A DNA stretch of 64,000 bases from Lachnospiraceae bacterium (lineage in GTDB: Bacteria > Bacillota > Clostridia > Lachnospirales > Lachnospiraceae). The notes under the pieces were generated by a model. It was given only the letters and a program-made list of their open reading frames with translations. It was not told the origin of the DNA and did not search any database. How positions within the stretch are numbered: the stretch's first letter is position 1; the number at the start of each line of letters is the position of its first letter. Made by a program: the position numbers and the translations under genes. The DNA is taken from contig JAFOEY010000015.1 of the NCBI GenBank assembly GCA_017387565.1, positions 34,501 to 98,500 on the forward strand, written 5' to 3'. Of this stretch, positions 35,303 to 45,163 are shown one piece after another.

Positions 35303-35327
35303 AAAGATGCTTCATCAGGGAATAATT
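35303..35327 (+). promoter_or_regulatory. Candidate forespore (sigma-F type) promoter for sigG
   Basis: GGGAATAATT at 35318-35327 fits the sigma-F -10 form GGnrAnAHTw at every position. A GATA word lies 14 bp upstream as a partial -35. sigG is transcribed by sigma-F in B. subtilis, so the site makes sense, but the -35 is imperfect. Confidence 0.4.
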
Positions 35328-35379
35328 TTATAAAAAAAGTCAATCCTTTCAATAGAGATATCTATTGGGAGGATTTTTT

Positions 35380-36156
35380 ATGTCACAGGGTAAGGTTGAA
35401 ATTTGCGGAGTTAATACAGCGAAACTGCCACTTTTGTCGAGTGAAGAAAAAGATGTGCTTTTTGCAAAGATAAATCAGGGAGATTTGGAAGCCAGAGAAG
35501 CATATATAGAAGGAAATCTCCGACTTGTATTAAGTGTAATCAAGCGTTTTTCATCTTCGAATGAAAATGCGGATGATTTGTTTCAGATTGGCTGCGTAGG
35601 ACTGATTAAGGCCATTGATAATTTTAATGCTGAACTGGGAGTAAAATTCAGTACCTATGCTGTTCCGATGATCATTGGAGAAGTACGGCGTTTTTTACGT
35701 GACAACAGCTCCATCCGGGTATCCAGAAGCTTAAAGGATACAGCTTACAAAGCGATATATGCCAAAGAGAATATGACAAAAAAGAATTTAAAAGAGCCTA
35801 CCATAGAAGAAATTGCATCGGAGATTGGAATTGCAAAAGAAGATATTGTGTACGCGTTGGATGCCATTCAAAGCCCCATGAGCCTTTATGAACCAATTTA
35901 TACGGATGGCGGGGATACGTTATATGTCATGGATCAGGTTTCTGATAAAAAGAATAAAGAGGAAATCTGGGTGGAAAACATTGCAATCGGAGAAGCTATG
36001 AAAAAATTAAATGACAGGGAAAGAGAAATCATTGAACTTCGATTTTTTGACGGAAAAACCCAGATGGAAGTATCGGATATGATTGGCATTTCCCAGGCGC
36101 AGGTTTCCAGACTGGAAAAGAATGCGTTAAAAACCATGCGTAGTTACTTGGACTAA
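35380..36156 (+). CDS. sigG: RNA polymerase sporulation sigma factor SigG
   Basis: Late forespore sigma factor of 258 aa. The N-terminus KVEICGVNTAKLPLLSSEE is characteristic of SigG. Region 2 (LRLVLSVIKRF, GCVGLIKAIDNFN, KFSTYAVPMIIGEVRRFLRD) and region 4 (VSDMIGISQAQVSRLEK) are intact. ATG at 35380 follows GGGAGGA. In related genomes sigG follows spoIIGA-sigE as here, with two genes inserted between. Confidence 0.96.
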   Translation: MSQGKVEICGVNTAKLPLLSSEEKDVLFAKINQGDLEAREAYIEGNLRLVLSVIKRFSSSNENADDLFQIGCVGLIKAIDNFNAELGVKFSTYAVPMIIGEVRRFLRDNSSIRVSRSLKDTAYKAIYAKENMTKKNLKEPTIEEIASEIGIAKEDIVYALDAIQSPMSLYEPIYTDGGDTLYVMDQVSDKKNKEEIWVENIAIGEAMKKLNDREREIIELRFFDGKTQMEVSDMIGISQAQVSRLEKNALKTMRSYLD

Positions 36157-36200
36157 GTGGGAGTAAATGACCAAACGAAAAGCCAATTTGTATATACATT

Positions 36201-36266
36201 AATGGATTGTGTATATTGGAATGAATTGTGTATGGTGGAATGGATTGTAGAACCGGAATGATTGCA
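36201..36266. repeat. Short degenerate tandem repeats
   Basis: The words AATGGATTGTGTAT, GGAATGAATTGTGTAT and GGAATGGATTGTAG follow one another at 18-19-bp intervals in the sigG-glycosyltransferase gap. Origin unknown. Confidence 0.6.
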
Positions 36267-36330
36267 TAAAAAAAACAAACATGATAAGATAAAAAAGTAT
36301 GAAATTCTGTACGTTTTGGAGGAAAGTTCC

Positions 36331-37554
36331 ATGGAAAAAATGACCAAAGCGGCTCCGTCTTTTCCGAACGGACCCTTGCGTTTTGTGGGAGATAAAAAAA
36401 GAATTATAAATATCATAATGCTGATGCTGGCATTTCTGTTTGGAATGTTGATCAGAAAACATTTTATTTGGTTTGTCAGCAGGGATTGGACCATCTGGTT
36501 TGAACCATGGATGAATGAAATTGCCACAAAGGGGGCAGCATCTTTAGCGGAGGATTTTTATGATTATGCGCCTTCATATATGTATCTTTTGTTAATTGCA
36601 GCAAAATTCGGTGATCACAGTATGATTGCCATGAAGCTGATTTCTGTTTTTTTTGATGTTGTAGCAGCAGTCGCGGCAGGATTGATTTTGTATGAAGCAA
36701 GAAAAAGTGAAACTTTGGCGGCTATCGGTTGCAGTATTGTTTTTTTAACCCCAACCGTCATCAGCAACAGTGCCATGTGGGGACAATGTGATTCCATTTA
36801 TACATCGTTTTTGCTATTGACCGTTCTTTTCTTATTAAAAGATAAATCAAGAATTGCCATGCTTTTCTATGGTATAGCCTTTGCATTTAAATTACAGGCC
36901 TTATTCTGGGCACCGATTATTATTTTATTATGGCTTTATAAAAAGATTAAATCCGTCGACCTGTTATGGGTTCCGGGTATCTATTTTTTAAGTATTATTC
37001 CGGCTTGGATTTTGGGCAGGCCGCTTGGAGAATTGTTGGGAATCTATTTTGCACAAACCGGTGTGGATACCAATCGCCTTTCCATGAAGTATCCCAATAT
37101 CTACTATATTATCGGAGAATTGTATCTGCCTGACTGGTATAGCACCGGTGGTAAGATTTTTGCTCTTGGTGTGATTTTGTTGTTTATGGTTGCTGTTGTT
37201 TATAAACTGATGCATACGAAATTGACACCGGAGTTGTTGCTTTTCATTGTCTATACGCAAGGAGCCCTGGCACTTTACTTCTTGCCACAGATGCATGAAA
37301 GATATGGATATTTTATTGAAATTATCGGTATTCTGATTGGTATCTTATGTATTCGTCTTTTCTGGGTACCGGTTGTGCATGTGTTGATTACATTCTTAAC
37401 GTACAGCTATTATTACAATTATGATCAGCCGGATAGAATTATCATTCCTTATTCGATTCTGGCGATTGTTATGCTGGGAATTGTGTTATTTATGACATAC
37501 CAGACGTTTACTTATCAGGAAAAGAAAGTGATTGATGGGGGATGGACGAAATAA
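36331..37554 (+). CDS. GT-C type membrane glycosyltransferase-like protein
   Basis: A 407-aa protein with about ten hydrophobic segments. A loop with DWTIWFEPWMNEI after TM1, NSAMWGQCDSIYTSFLL, GIAFAFKLQALFWAP and the late PQMHERYGYF motif resemble polyprenol-phosphate-dependent mannosyltransferases. The acceptor is not predictable. ATG at 36331 follows GGAGGAAAG; the frame upstream to 36262 has no SD. A strong terminator follows. Confidence 0.72.
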   Translation: MEKMTKAAPSFPNGPLRFVGDKKRIINIIMLMLAFLFGMLIRKHFIWFVSRDWTIWFEPWMNEIATKGAASLAEDFYDYAPSYMYLLLIAAKFGDHSMIAMKLISVFFDVVAAVAAGLILYEARKSETLAAIGCSIVFLTPTVISNSAMWGQCDSIYTSFLLLTVLFLLKDKSRIAMLFYGIAFAFKLQALFWAPIIILLWLYKKIKSVDLLWVPGIYFLSIIPAWILGRPLGELLGIYFAQTGVDTNRLSMKYPNIYYIIGELYLPDWYSTGGKIFALGVILLFMVAVVYKLMHTKLTPELLLFIVYTQGALALYFLPQMHERYGYFIEIIGILIGILCIRLFWVPVVHVLITFLTYSYYYNYDQPDRIIIPYSILAIVMLGIVLFMTYQTFTYQEKKVIDGGWTK

Positions 37555-37573
37555 CGATTATTGTTGAACTATG

Positions 37574-37621
37574 AAGAAACTTATGCTATGTTATAGATAA
37601 CAAAGCATAAGTTTCTTTTTT
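37574..37621. terminator. Bidirectional terminator-like hairpin
   Basis: AAGAAACTTATGCT pairs with AGCATAAGTTTCTT over 14 bp, followed by T-run. It closes the glycosyltransferase gene. Its AT symmetry would also serve the other strand. Confidence 0.85.
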
Positions 37622-37789
37622 ATCTGCACATTTTTGCAGATAATTCTTTATCATTCTGATATCTCGGGCATACGTCCATCGAAACATTCGTGCTTTAAAT
37701 TCACAATTATTTATGAATACGGCAGGAAGTTTCGAACGAAAGAATGATTCATACATAATGGCTTCCTGCATTCTAAGGAGGTTTTATGT

Positions 37790-38827
37790 ATGGATAAAAG
37801 GAAAGACAAAAAAGGAAAAGAGGTCAGGAAAAAGTCTGGCAGAACAGGCATTGCCTATCAGAACAAGGATATTGTTTCCAAAATCTTTGGAGAATCCATG
37901 AAGGAAAAATCACTAAAGGTTTATGGACTGAATGTTCCCAAGGTTGTGGATGTTATTCCGACAAATCTTCCGGCACTGGAATTGAATGAGCTGCGGATTG
38001 ACAATATCTTTAAGTTGGAAGATGGCAGTTATGCCATTATTGATTATGAAAGCGAATACCGGCATCGCAATAAGCTGAAGTATCTTGGGTATGTTTTACG
38101 TACACTACGTAAATTTGAAAAGGAGAAGATTGATTTTAGGAAAATCAAAATCCGGATTATCATCATCTACACAGCGGATGTGAAAAGAGGAAGTACTGAA
38201 CCGGTATTAGAAGTAGGGGCACTACAGTTAATAACAGAAGAAACTTTTCTGGTTGAAATCGATGGCAAAGCGGAATATTGCAGGATACGTAATAAGATTG
38301 AAAAAAAGCAAAGACTGGACGAAGAAGATCTGATGAAAATGATTATCCTGCCACTGACGTATCATGGGAAAGAGCAACAGAAGGAAGCTGCAAAGAAAAT
38401 GCTTGAGTTAACCAAGTGTATTGAGGAACAAAATATACAGAGGTTTTTGTTTGCAGGAATTTTGAGTTTTACCGATAAGATTATTGATGAAGAAGTAGCA
38501 GAAGAGATTAGGAGGAGACTGGAAATGACAAAAGTTGGACGCATTATTTATGAAGAAAAAATTGCATATGGAAAAGAAGTAGCAGAACGCGTAAAAAAGG
38601 AAGTAACCAAAGAAGTAACCAAAGAAGTAACCAAAAAAGTAACCCAAAAAGTAACAGAGAAAGTAACCCAAAATGTCACAGAACAACAGATGAAAAAAGC
38701 AATTGAGGGTTTCGTGAAACTGTGTAAAAAAACAGGTGGATCGATTACGGATGTTGTGGAACAGGTAGTTGCAGACTATGGATTTAGTGAAGAAAAGGCA
38801 AGCGCATATGTGGAAAAGTACTGGTAA
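37790..38827 (+). CDS. Rpn / PD-(D/E)XK-like nuclease with VT tetrad repeats
   Basis: A 345-aa protein. The central RIDNIFKLEDGSYAIIDYESEYRHRNKLKYLGYVLR fits (in parts) the Rpn/putative transposase PD-(D/E)XK fold, with the DYESEY acidic motif in place of ExK. It is more diverged than the copies near 56 kb. Residues about 270-300 are seven 4-residue units of the form EVTK/KVTQ encoded by a 12-bp tandem repeat (38600-38683). The start follows AAGGAGG. Family members act in DNA transfer or phage defence; the role here is inferred. Confidence 0.6.
   Translation: MDKRKDKKGKEVRKKSGRTGIAYQNKDIVSKIFGESMKEKSLKVYGLNVPKVVDVIPTNLPALELNELRIDNIFKLEDGSYAIIDYESEYRHRNKLKYLGYVLRTLRKFEKEKIDFRKIKIRIIIIYTADVKRGSTEPVLEVGALQLITEETFLVEIDGKAEYCRIRNKIEKKQRLDEEDLMKMIILPLTYHGKEQQKEAAKKMLELTKCIEEQNIQRFLFAGILSFTDKIIDEEVAEEIRRRLEMTKVGRIIYEEKIAYGKEVAERVKKEVTKEVTKEVTKKVTQKVTEKVTQNVTEQQMKKAIEGFVKLCKKTGGSITDVVEQVVADYGFSEEKASAYVEKYW
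38600..38683 (+). repeat. 12-bp coding tandem repeat
   Basis: Seven diverging copies of a GAAGTAACCAAA-like unit encode the EVTK/KVTQ tetrads of the preceding protein. The first three are nearly perfect, a substrate for slippage that would add or remove four residues without frameshift. Confidence 0.85.
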
Positions 38828-38857
38828 GTCACAATAGAAAATCGGGGATAAATAAAA

Positions 38858-38897
38858 TAAAACAGCAATGGTCTTAATGACGATTGCTGTTTTTTGT
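38858..38897. terminator. Bidirectional terminator between convergent genes
   Basis: AAAACAGCAAT pairs with ATTGCTGTTTT, with A-tract before and T-tract after. It lies between the plus-strand Rpn-like gene and the minus-strand purine gene, so it can end both transcripts. Confidence 0.85.
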
Positions 38898-38937
38898 CTA
38901 AATCATATTTATACGATATCGAATCGCACATATCAAA

Positions 38938-40119
38938 TTAGTGATGGAACAATCTGATACCCGTAAATGCCATTACCATATCATATTTGTTTGCACACTC
39001 AATTACGATATCATCTCTGACAGAGCCGCCGGGCTGTGCGATATATTTTACACCGCTCTTATGAGCTCTTTCGATATTATCTGAGAAGGGGAAGAAAGCA
39101 TCGGAACCGCAGGTTACATTCTGGTTTTGTGCAAGCCATGCTTTTTTTTCTTCTGCTGTAAATACCGCAGGTTTTACTTTGAATCTCTTTTCCCATTCGC
39201 CATCAGCTAAGACATCCATATATTCATCACCCATATAAACGTCGATGGTGTTATCTCTGTCTGCACGGCCTAAGGTATCAAGGAATTGTAAGCCCATGAC
39301 CTGAGGTGACTGGCGTAAGAACCAGTTGTCTGCTTTCTGACCGGCCAGTCTGGTACAGTGAATACGTGACTGCTGACCGGCACCAATACCGATTGCCTGT
39401 CCGTCTTTTACATAGCAGACACTGTTTGACTGCGTATATTTTAATGTGATTAAAGCAATCTTCATATCAATGAGTGCTGATTCGGGAAGATTTTTGTTTT
39501 CGGTCACGATATTGGATAACAAATCACCGTTTACATCTAATTCGTTGCGTCCCTGTTCGAACGTGATGCCATATACCTGCTTGCGCTCAATGGGAGCGGG
39601 AGTATAAGAAGGATCAATCTGAATAATATTATAGTTGCCTTTTTTCTTTGCTTTTAAAAGCTCTAAAGCTTCATCGGTATATCCGGGAGCGATAACGCCG
39701 TCAGATACTTCACGTTTGATCAGTCTTGCGGTATCAACATCACAAACATCGGATAATGCAATAAAGTCACCAAAAGATGACATTCTGTCAGCACCACGTG
39801 CTCTTGCGTAAGCACAGGCTAACGGAGATAATTCTCCAAGATCATCCACCCAGTAAATTTTTGCGAGAGTATCGGAAAGGGGAAGACCGACTGCTGCACC
39901 TGCAGGTGAAACATGTTTGAAAGAAGTAGCAGCAGGCAGGCCAGTTGCCTCTTTTAGTTCTTTTACTAACTGCCAGCCGTTAAATGCATCCAGAAAGTTG
40001 ATGTAGCCGGGCTTTCCGTTTAATACGGTAACAGGTAAATCGCTGCCGTCTTCCATATAGATACGGGAAGGTTTCTGGTTGGGATTGCAACCGTACTTTA
40101 ATTGAATTTCATTCATCAT
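38938..40119 (-). CDS. purH: AICAR formyltransferase (stand-alone PurH transformylase)
   Basis: Catalyses formylation of AICAR to FAICAR. The 393-aa protein corresponds to the transformylase part of PurH only: MNEIQLKYGCNPNQKPSRIY, ATSFKHVSPAGAAVG (catalytic Lys-His), TQSNSVCYVKDGQAIGIGAG and a C-terminal GGSVRDDIVI. The N-terminal IMP cyclohydrolase (MGS) domain is missing and its job falls to the upstream PurO-like gene. The start is MM at 40119 or 40116, behind AAGGAG; the longer frame (40155) has no SD. Confidence 0.9.
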   Translation of the reverse strand: MMNEIQLKYGCNPNQKPSRIYMEDGSDLPVTVLNGKPGYINFLDAFNGWQLVKELKEATGLPAATSFKHVSPAGAAVGLPLSDTLAKIYWVDDLGELSPLACAYARARGADRMSSFGDFIALSDVCDVDTARLIKREVSDGVIAPGYTDEALELLKAKKKGNYNIIQIDPSYTPAPIERKQVYGITFEQGRNELDVNGDLLSNIVTENKNLPESALIDMKIALITLKYTQSNSVCYVKDGQAIGIGAGQQSRIHCTRLAGQKADNWFLRQSPQVMGLQFLDTLGRADRDNTIDVYMGDEYMDVLADGEWEKRFKVKPAVFTAEEKKAWLAQNQNVTCGSDAFFPFSDNIERAHKSGVKYIAQPGGSVRDDIVIECANKYDMVMAFTGIRLFHH

Positions 40120-40260
40120 AAAAACTCCTTTGTTGGATATGCTATAGATATGCATATGTTCTTGTTAATATTTAAAGCATAGCTTTTATATTTTAATAAA
40201 AGTCAGCCTGATAAATTTGCATATTTCATCACAGATGCATGCGTAGATTGAATTGTAAAT

Positions 40261-40974
40261 TTAAACGTTTTTATTCACAATCTTTGTCTCATATGTTCCG
40301 GAAGCAATATCAATATAACGGACAAATAAAGAAACTTTATTATCCTCATTTAAGCTGCTCCAGAGAAGATCTGTGAATGCATTGATGTCATCCGGAATAG
40401 ACACAAGCTTAGGCTCTCCTTCGAAGCTCGGAAGGGGATTGCCATCGTGCATGTAAGTATGAATAAAATGGCCTTCACCCGCAACAGGATTTTCATATGC
40501 GAATGTGTAGCGATTGCAGGCATCGGGATTTCCGTTGTTGCTTTTTAAAATGGACATTGCATAATTGAAATTACCGTTTTCGATATGCATAATTCCGGAA
40601 ATTCTGGGTGTGTAATTGGGACCGTCAGGCTCAAATTTACGACTTCTTAAGGACTGTTCGAAGGTTAACTGGATGTCCATGCCATCGTAGATGGTATCGG
40701 TCTGATCACCATTTGTTACAATTGTTTTATTGCCAAGTACTCTGACCGGAGCATAGATAATTAAACTTGGATCTTCCAGTTTGGAAGGATCAAAGGCCTG
40801 GGTACGAATGCCTTCGCCGTCTTCAACAAAAATACGGTTGCGGCTGTTGCTGCTTCTTCCCATGATAAAGTAAGCAGTTACTGCTTTTGTACCGTCTGCT
40901 GATTTACCAATGATAATACCGCGTCCGGGATATGCATTTTCGGTTAACTCTGTTTTGAGTGATAACATTTCCAT
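40261..40974 (-). CDS. purO: IMP cyclohydrolase, PurO type
   Basis: Closes the ring of FAICAR to IMP. The 237-aa protein begins with NAYPGRGIIIGKSADGTKAV and continues with YFIMGRSSNSRNRIF and SYEN-like TFAYENPVAGEGHFIHTY, matching the PurO family first known from archaea and also present in Clostridia. It is unrelated to the MGS cyclohydrolase of PurH. AGGAGG precedes the ATG. It lies 141 bp upstream of the AICAR transformylase on the same strand, so the two final purine steps are encoded side by side. Confidence 0.85.
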   Translation of the reverse strand: MEMLSLKTELTENAYPGRGIIIGKSADGTKAVTAYFIMGRSSNSRNRIFVEDGEGIRTQAFDPSKLEDPSLIIYAPVRVLGNKTIVTNGDQTDTIYDGMDIQLTFEQSLRSRKFEPDGPNYTPRISGIMHIENGNFNYAMSILKSNNGNPDACNRYTFAYENPVAGEGHFIHTYMHDGNPLPSFEGEPKLVSIPDDINAFTDLLWSSLNEDNKVSLFVRYIDIASGTYETKIVNKNV

Positions 40975-41171
40975 GTATATGTTCCTCCTAAATATTTCTC
41001 CATTAACATGGTATACGATACAAAGGTTGTTTTCAAGTGTTCTTTGGCGAAAAAAGGAAAAAGATTTGAGGCTTTCTATGCTTTATGATATACTCAAAAT
41101 GGGGTTGCCGTCTGCAAAATCTGACAGTATCCGCTATCCGCACGGAAAAATATAATGATTAGAGGTATTCC

Positions 41172-44069
41172 ATGTTACAAAGAATTTTTGGGGAGAAAAA
41201 GAGTGATTTACAAAGATTGTTTATCATTATTGGCAGTATGGTATTGGCCTTTTTTTCTTCCTACTTATACATGAATGATTTTTTTAAAAAGGTTTATGGG
41301 GAAAATGCTGCGACACTGAGTGAGCTGATTACGGGGCCTTCCGTATTTAAAGATTACTATAAACCGGCAGATTTTTTGATTCCGCGCCATTTTCTGATTT
41401 CTTTTATCTTATTTTTTGCGCTTTTTTATTTACTCATCCATATTTTGGTGTATTTTCATGAAAAACTTTCTTTTAGTTTTTATGTGCTTTTAATAGCCGG
41501 CGGACTGGTGGCAGTCAAGCAGTTATTCGGATATGACATGCGTTTGTACTGGGCTTTGATTGCCGCGCTTTTGTTTTTGCATGTGATTGATTGGTTCAAA
41601 CAAATTCGACAAAAAGAACATTATGTTGCAGAAAAATTGAATATCGCCTGTACATCCTGCTTGATTGCATATTTTGGTATCAGAGCCTTTGTGCAGATGG
41701 TATTAAGTTTTGGTTTGGTCGGAGAAAACGGAGCAAAAAAGGGTTTCATTTTATGCTTGATTTTGGCATATTTGATTCTGATTTTGGCCTATATATTTGA
41801 GGATAAAGTTTCGAAGCTTAATTTCATGACGGTTTATTTAGAGGGAGCACAGGCATTACTGCTTTGTTTTTTACTCAGTTTATTTACCTTTAAAATCAAT
41901 TATAACGGTGTCATCGAAAGTACATCATATCCGGGTGTCAGGATTTTGGCTGTGGTAATGATACTTGCTATTTTAGGATATGTAATATTAAAAAGAAAAG
42001 AAATCCTTGGAAAAGTTCATCCGTTTACCCTGATGCTTATTGGTTCCATGCAGCTAACCATGCATGTGCCCGTTGACGCCATGTTTTCGGTGAATTTGTT
42101 TCATTACGGAGAACTGACGGTTCCTTTTACGGAATTTATTTCCTATCATAAAATACCGTATCTGGATTTTTTTCCGATACATGGCATGTGTGATTACTTT
42201 TTTGCTTCCATAAATGCAGTTATATTGGACGGTACTTATGGTTCTTTTTTCTATGCGTATTATATCGGAAGCATGATTTTAGTGGCACTTGTTGCATATG
42301 TGGTGTATAAATGCTTTGAATCTTCTCTCTATGCAGTTGCATTCACGGCCTTTTTCATGACAATCGGTGAGTGGTATTATTATTTCCGTTTTGTTCTGGC
42401 ATTGCCGGTGGTGCTCATCTTTTTTCACAAAAAAATCAGAGAGGATGCTTATCGCTCCCTGATTGCATATATTGTGACATCTATAGTTTCCATTGCCTGG
42501 TATCCGGCGATAGGAGGTTCGCTGGCTGCTGCGCTTTTACTTCCGCTTTGCTTCCGTGTTTTTTCAAAAAACGGAAGAGGACAGCTTTTGTCTGCATGGA
42601 AAAAGGAAAACAGAAAAAAATATCTTCCTTCGTTTCTTGCAACGTTGCTTTTGGGTATCTCCTTTATTCCAATGTTTTTGGGAATTGTGCGTTATCTGAA
42701 AGAGAATGTCGGAATTTCCGGCTATTTTCCGGGAGACAGACTGTATGACATCTTGATTTCCGACAATAACCATCTATTCGGACTTTCCAATCCGTTTATC
42801 GATGTGGCAACCATTGAATTTTCATTTATGGCAGCGGTTGTTTTAATTGTCGGAATGGCCTGCTATTATAAAAAAGTTTCCTATGTTGAGTTGCTGATTA
42901 CAGTTGTTGTATTTTGCTATATGATCTGCAGTTATACCTTTGGCAGTATCTTTGCCGGTGAACGTGCATCCATTGTGAATGTAGTTTTATTGTTGTTGCT
43001 GGCCTATGTTTTGTTTCAGGCAGAGTCCAAAGCAAAGATTTTGCCGGCCTGTATTTTGGCATCTGCATTGATTTTGAATACCTATGATTTTTCAGATGCA
43101 CAAAAAAACGCCCTGACATTGGAAGAGATTTCAGACCAGTTTGTAAAACTTAACGGAAATGAAATCGGATGTGAAAAGATGGGAACGGTTTTCATGCCCG
43201 CAGAAACCGCCAAGCAGATAGAAGAAACAGCTTTTGTCGTTCGTGAACTTTGCCCGGATGGAGAAACCTATCTGGATTTTACGAATCAGTCGGCTTTTTA
43301 TATGATGTTTGATAAAGAAACACCTTTTTCTTATTGCGCACTGTATCACGGAACTTCGGATGCGACAAGAAAAAGAATGTTAGAATCATTGGAGGAAGAC
43401 CTTCCAAAACTGATTTTGGTTGCACCTTACTGGAATAATGATGGTGGAAGTATTTCCCTGCGTTATAAAGATATTTACCAGTTGGTTAGAAAAAAGGGAT
43501 ATCGCCCTTATCAGTATGGTTCTGCATGCTTTTTGTTATCGGATGATGTGACTGCGCCTGCATGGGCAACAGACGGTGGGGGCACTTTTTACAGTGCTAT
43601 GACAACTTCTGATTTGCTGGCACTTCCTGTTGTCTGGGGAAGGTCAATCAATCGGGAGCATTATGAGACGGTTCCCATGACTTATGAGTATTTGGAAACC
43701 AACGGGATGGAGACGAATCAAAGCGGAAGTTATACACCGATTAGTGATAATTCCAATTTCCGGGTTTCATTTAGCGGAGATCGGATTGTTTCAGATGGAG
43801 AATATTTACTGGTTCATTTTCAGTGTGATGATCTGGAAGATCATGAGAAAGTGAATATGAAGCTGTATTTTTCTTATCCGGACGGAGCAGCGATGGAAGA
43901 GTATGCTATTTCCTGCGTGGCACAAAACGGGGATTTGCTGATCCCGCTTTATGCATATCCGATGTGGGATATGTTTGAAATGACCACGATTCGATTTGAT
44001 TTGACGGATGATACGATGGTAGGGAAAACGTTAACGCTTGCGTTTGAACTGTTAAAAGACTGTGAATAA
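41172..44069 (+). CDS. Large polytopic membrane protein, GT-C-like, unknown
   Basis: A 965-aa protein: about 14-16 hydrophobic segments in the first 660 residues and a soluble C-terminal domain of about 300 residues. Between TM segments are HMPVDAMFSVNLFHYGELT-like and DFFPIHGMCDYFF motifs with acidic residues, as in GT-C glycosyltransferases (mostly loop 1 Asp). No family is recognised with certainty. It overlaps no other gene, starts after AGAGGT, and is followed after 41 bp by an acyltransferase, suggesting a surface-glycan role. Confidence 0.55.
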   Translation: MLQRIFGEKKSDLQRLFIIIGSMVLAFFSSYLYMNDFFKKVYGENAATLSELITGPSVFKDYYKPADFLIPRHFLISFILFFALFYLLIHILVYFHEKLSFSFYVLLIAGGLVAVKQLFGYDMRLYWALIAALLFLHVIDWFKQIRQKEHYVAEKLNIACTSCLIAYFGIRAFVQMVLSFGLVGENGAKKGFILCLILAYLILILAYIFEDKVSKLNFMTVYLEGAQALLLCFLLSLFTFKINYNGVIESTSYPGVRILAVVMILAILGYVILKRKEILGKVHPFTLMLIGSMQLTMHVPVDAMFSVNLFHYGELTVPFTEFISYHKIPYLDFFPIHGMCDYFFASINAVILDGTYGSFFYAYYIGSMILVALVAYVVYKCFESSLYAVAFTAFFMTIGEWYYYFRFVLALPVVLIFFHKKIREDAYRSLIAYIVTSIVSIAWYPAIGGSLAAALLLPLCFRVFSKNGRGQLLSAWKKENRKKYLPSFLATLLLGISFIPMFLGIVRYLKENVGISGYFPGDRLYDILISDNNHLFGLSNPFIDVATIEFSFMAAVVLIVGMACYYKKVSYVELLITVVVFCYMICSYTFGSIFAGERASIVNVVLLLLLAYVLFQAESKAKILPACILASALILNTYDFSDAQKNALTLEEISDQFVKLNGNEIGCEKMGTVFMPAETAKQIEETAFVVRELCPDGETYLDFTNQSAFYMMFDKETPFSYCALYHGTSDATRKRMLESLEEDLPKLILVAPYWNNDGGSISLRYKDIYQLVRKKGYRPYQYGSACFLLSDDVTAPAWATDGGGTFYSAMTTSDLLALPVVWGRSINREHYETVPMTYEYLETNGMETNQSGSYTPISDNSNFRVSFSGDRIVSDGEYLLVHFQCDDLEDHEKVNMKLYFSYPDGAAMEEYAISCVAQNGDLLIPLYAYPMWDMFEMTTIRFDLTDDTMVGKTLTLAFELLKDCE

Positions 44070-44110
44070 AGAATTGAGATAACTGTAAGGTAATATTGAG
44101 GGAAATTACT

Positions 44111-45163
44111 ATGAGAGACAATATCAGACCCATACGTCTGCAATGGATTGATATGGCAAAAGGTCTGGGAATTCTTTTGATGATTCTCGGTCATATGCAT
44201 GTCGGGCAGCCGATTCGGGATTTTATTTATTCGTTCCATATGATCATGTTTGTGATGATCAGTGGTTATTTGTATAAGGAAAACGTAGAATTAAAACAAT
44301 ATGTTCCGCGCAAGATAAAAGCTTTACTCATTCCTTACCTGATGACCAATGTGATTTCGTATTTTGTGCGGCTTTTTATGCTACACCGGGCAGGAATGTT
44401 TACCGTAAGCGGTGCGCTTGGTATTTTACGAGCCCAGATTATGACGACCCTCGGAGGCAGCAGCTTTTATGCAAAACATTTTATTACTATTGAAACCTGT
44501 GGCCCCATTTGGTTTGTGACATTCCTGTTTTGCATTGTCATCTTTTATGCATTGTTAAACCGTCTTCGGATGAAAAATAAAGTTGTTCAGGATATTGTTT
44601 ATCTGGTGGTTTTATTATCCCTTGCATGGGGCGGTAAAATGTATGCCTTATACAATGGATTTCTACCATGGAATTTAGATGTTGTGCCGATTGGTATGGT
44701 CTTTTATCATATCGGTCTCATGGTAAGACGCTATCAGGTATTGGAGCATATTCGCAAATATTGTATCTGGGCCATTTTATTGCTACTTTGGCTGTCTTTG
44801 TATCCAAAGACGGGAAGTATTATTTTTGCAACGAGAGAATATCTTGGATTTCCATATTCCATCCTGATTTCTGTCTGTGGCAGTCTGGTGGTTATGCTTG
44901 TCATGAAAGAACTGGAGCATGTAAAATTTGCAAAGCTTCCTAACCGCTTTTTTGCATGGGCTGGTAGCAACTCCATGATAATACTGGCGATTCATACCAT
45001 TGAATTCGTTCATGTTGAATGGATTGAGCATTTGCAGGAGAGGATTGGAAATGTATGGTTTTCTTTTGTAATTTATGCTATAGTTGTATTATTATGTACT
45101 TTTGCTTATACGATTGGAAAAAAATATGTATTGAAATTATTAAAAAAAGAAATTAAGAGATAA
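44111..45163 (+). CDS. Acyltransferase family 3 membrane protein
   Basis: The 350-aa protein has ten TM segments and the family start RLQWIDMAKGLGILLMILGH with the His of the active site, then IYSFHMIMFVMISGYLYKEN. Members O-acetylate surface polysaccharides. ATG at 44111 follows GAGGGAA; TTG at 44096 is in frame without an SD. A 182-bp AT-rich gap follows, with no visible terminator. Confidence 0.85.
   Translation: MRDNIRPIRLQWIDMAKGLGILLMILGHMHVGQPIRDFIYSFHMIMFVMISGYLYKENVELKQYVPRKIKALLIPYLMTNVISYFVRLFMLHRAGMFTVSGALGILRAQIMTTLGGSSFYAKHFITIETCGPIWFVTFLFCIVIFYALLNRLRMKNKVVQDIVYLVVLLSLAWGGKMYALYNGFLPWNLDVVPIGMVFYHIGLMVRRYQVLEHIRKYCIWAILLLLWLSLYPKTGSIIFATREYLGFPYSILISVCGSLVVMLVMKELEHVKFAKLPNRFFAWAGSNSMIILAIHTIEFVHVEWIEHLQERIGNVWFSFVIYAIVVLLCTFAYTIGKKYVLKLLKKEIKR

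Noticed and set aside
38362-38686. Minus-strand ORFs opposite the VT repeat region
   Set aside because: Shadow frames made by the repeat (regular Tyr/Phe/Gly pattern) with no SD.
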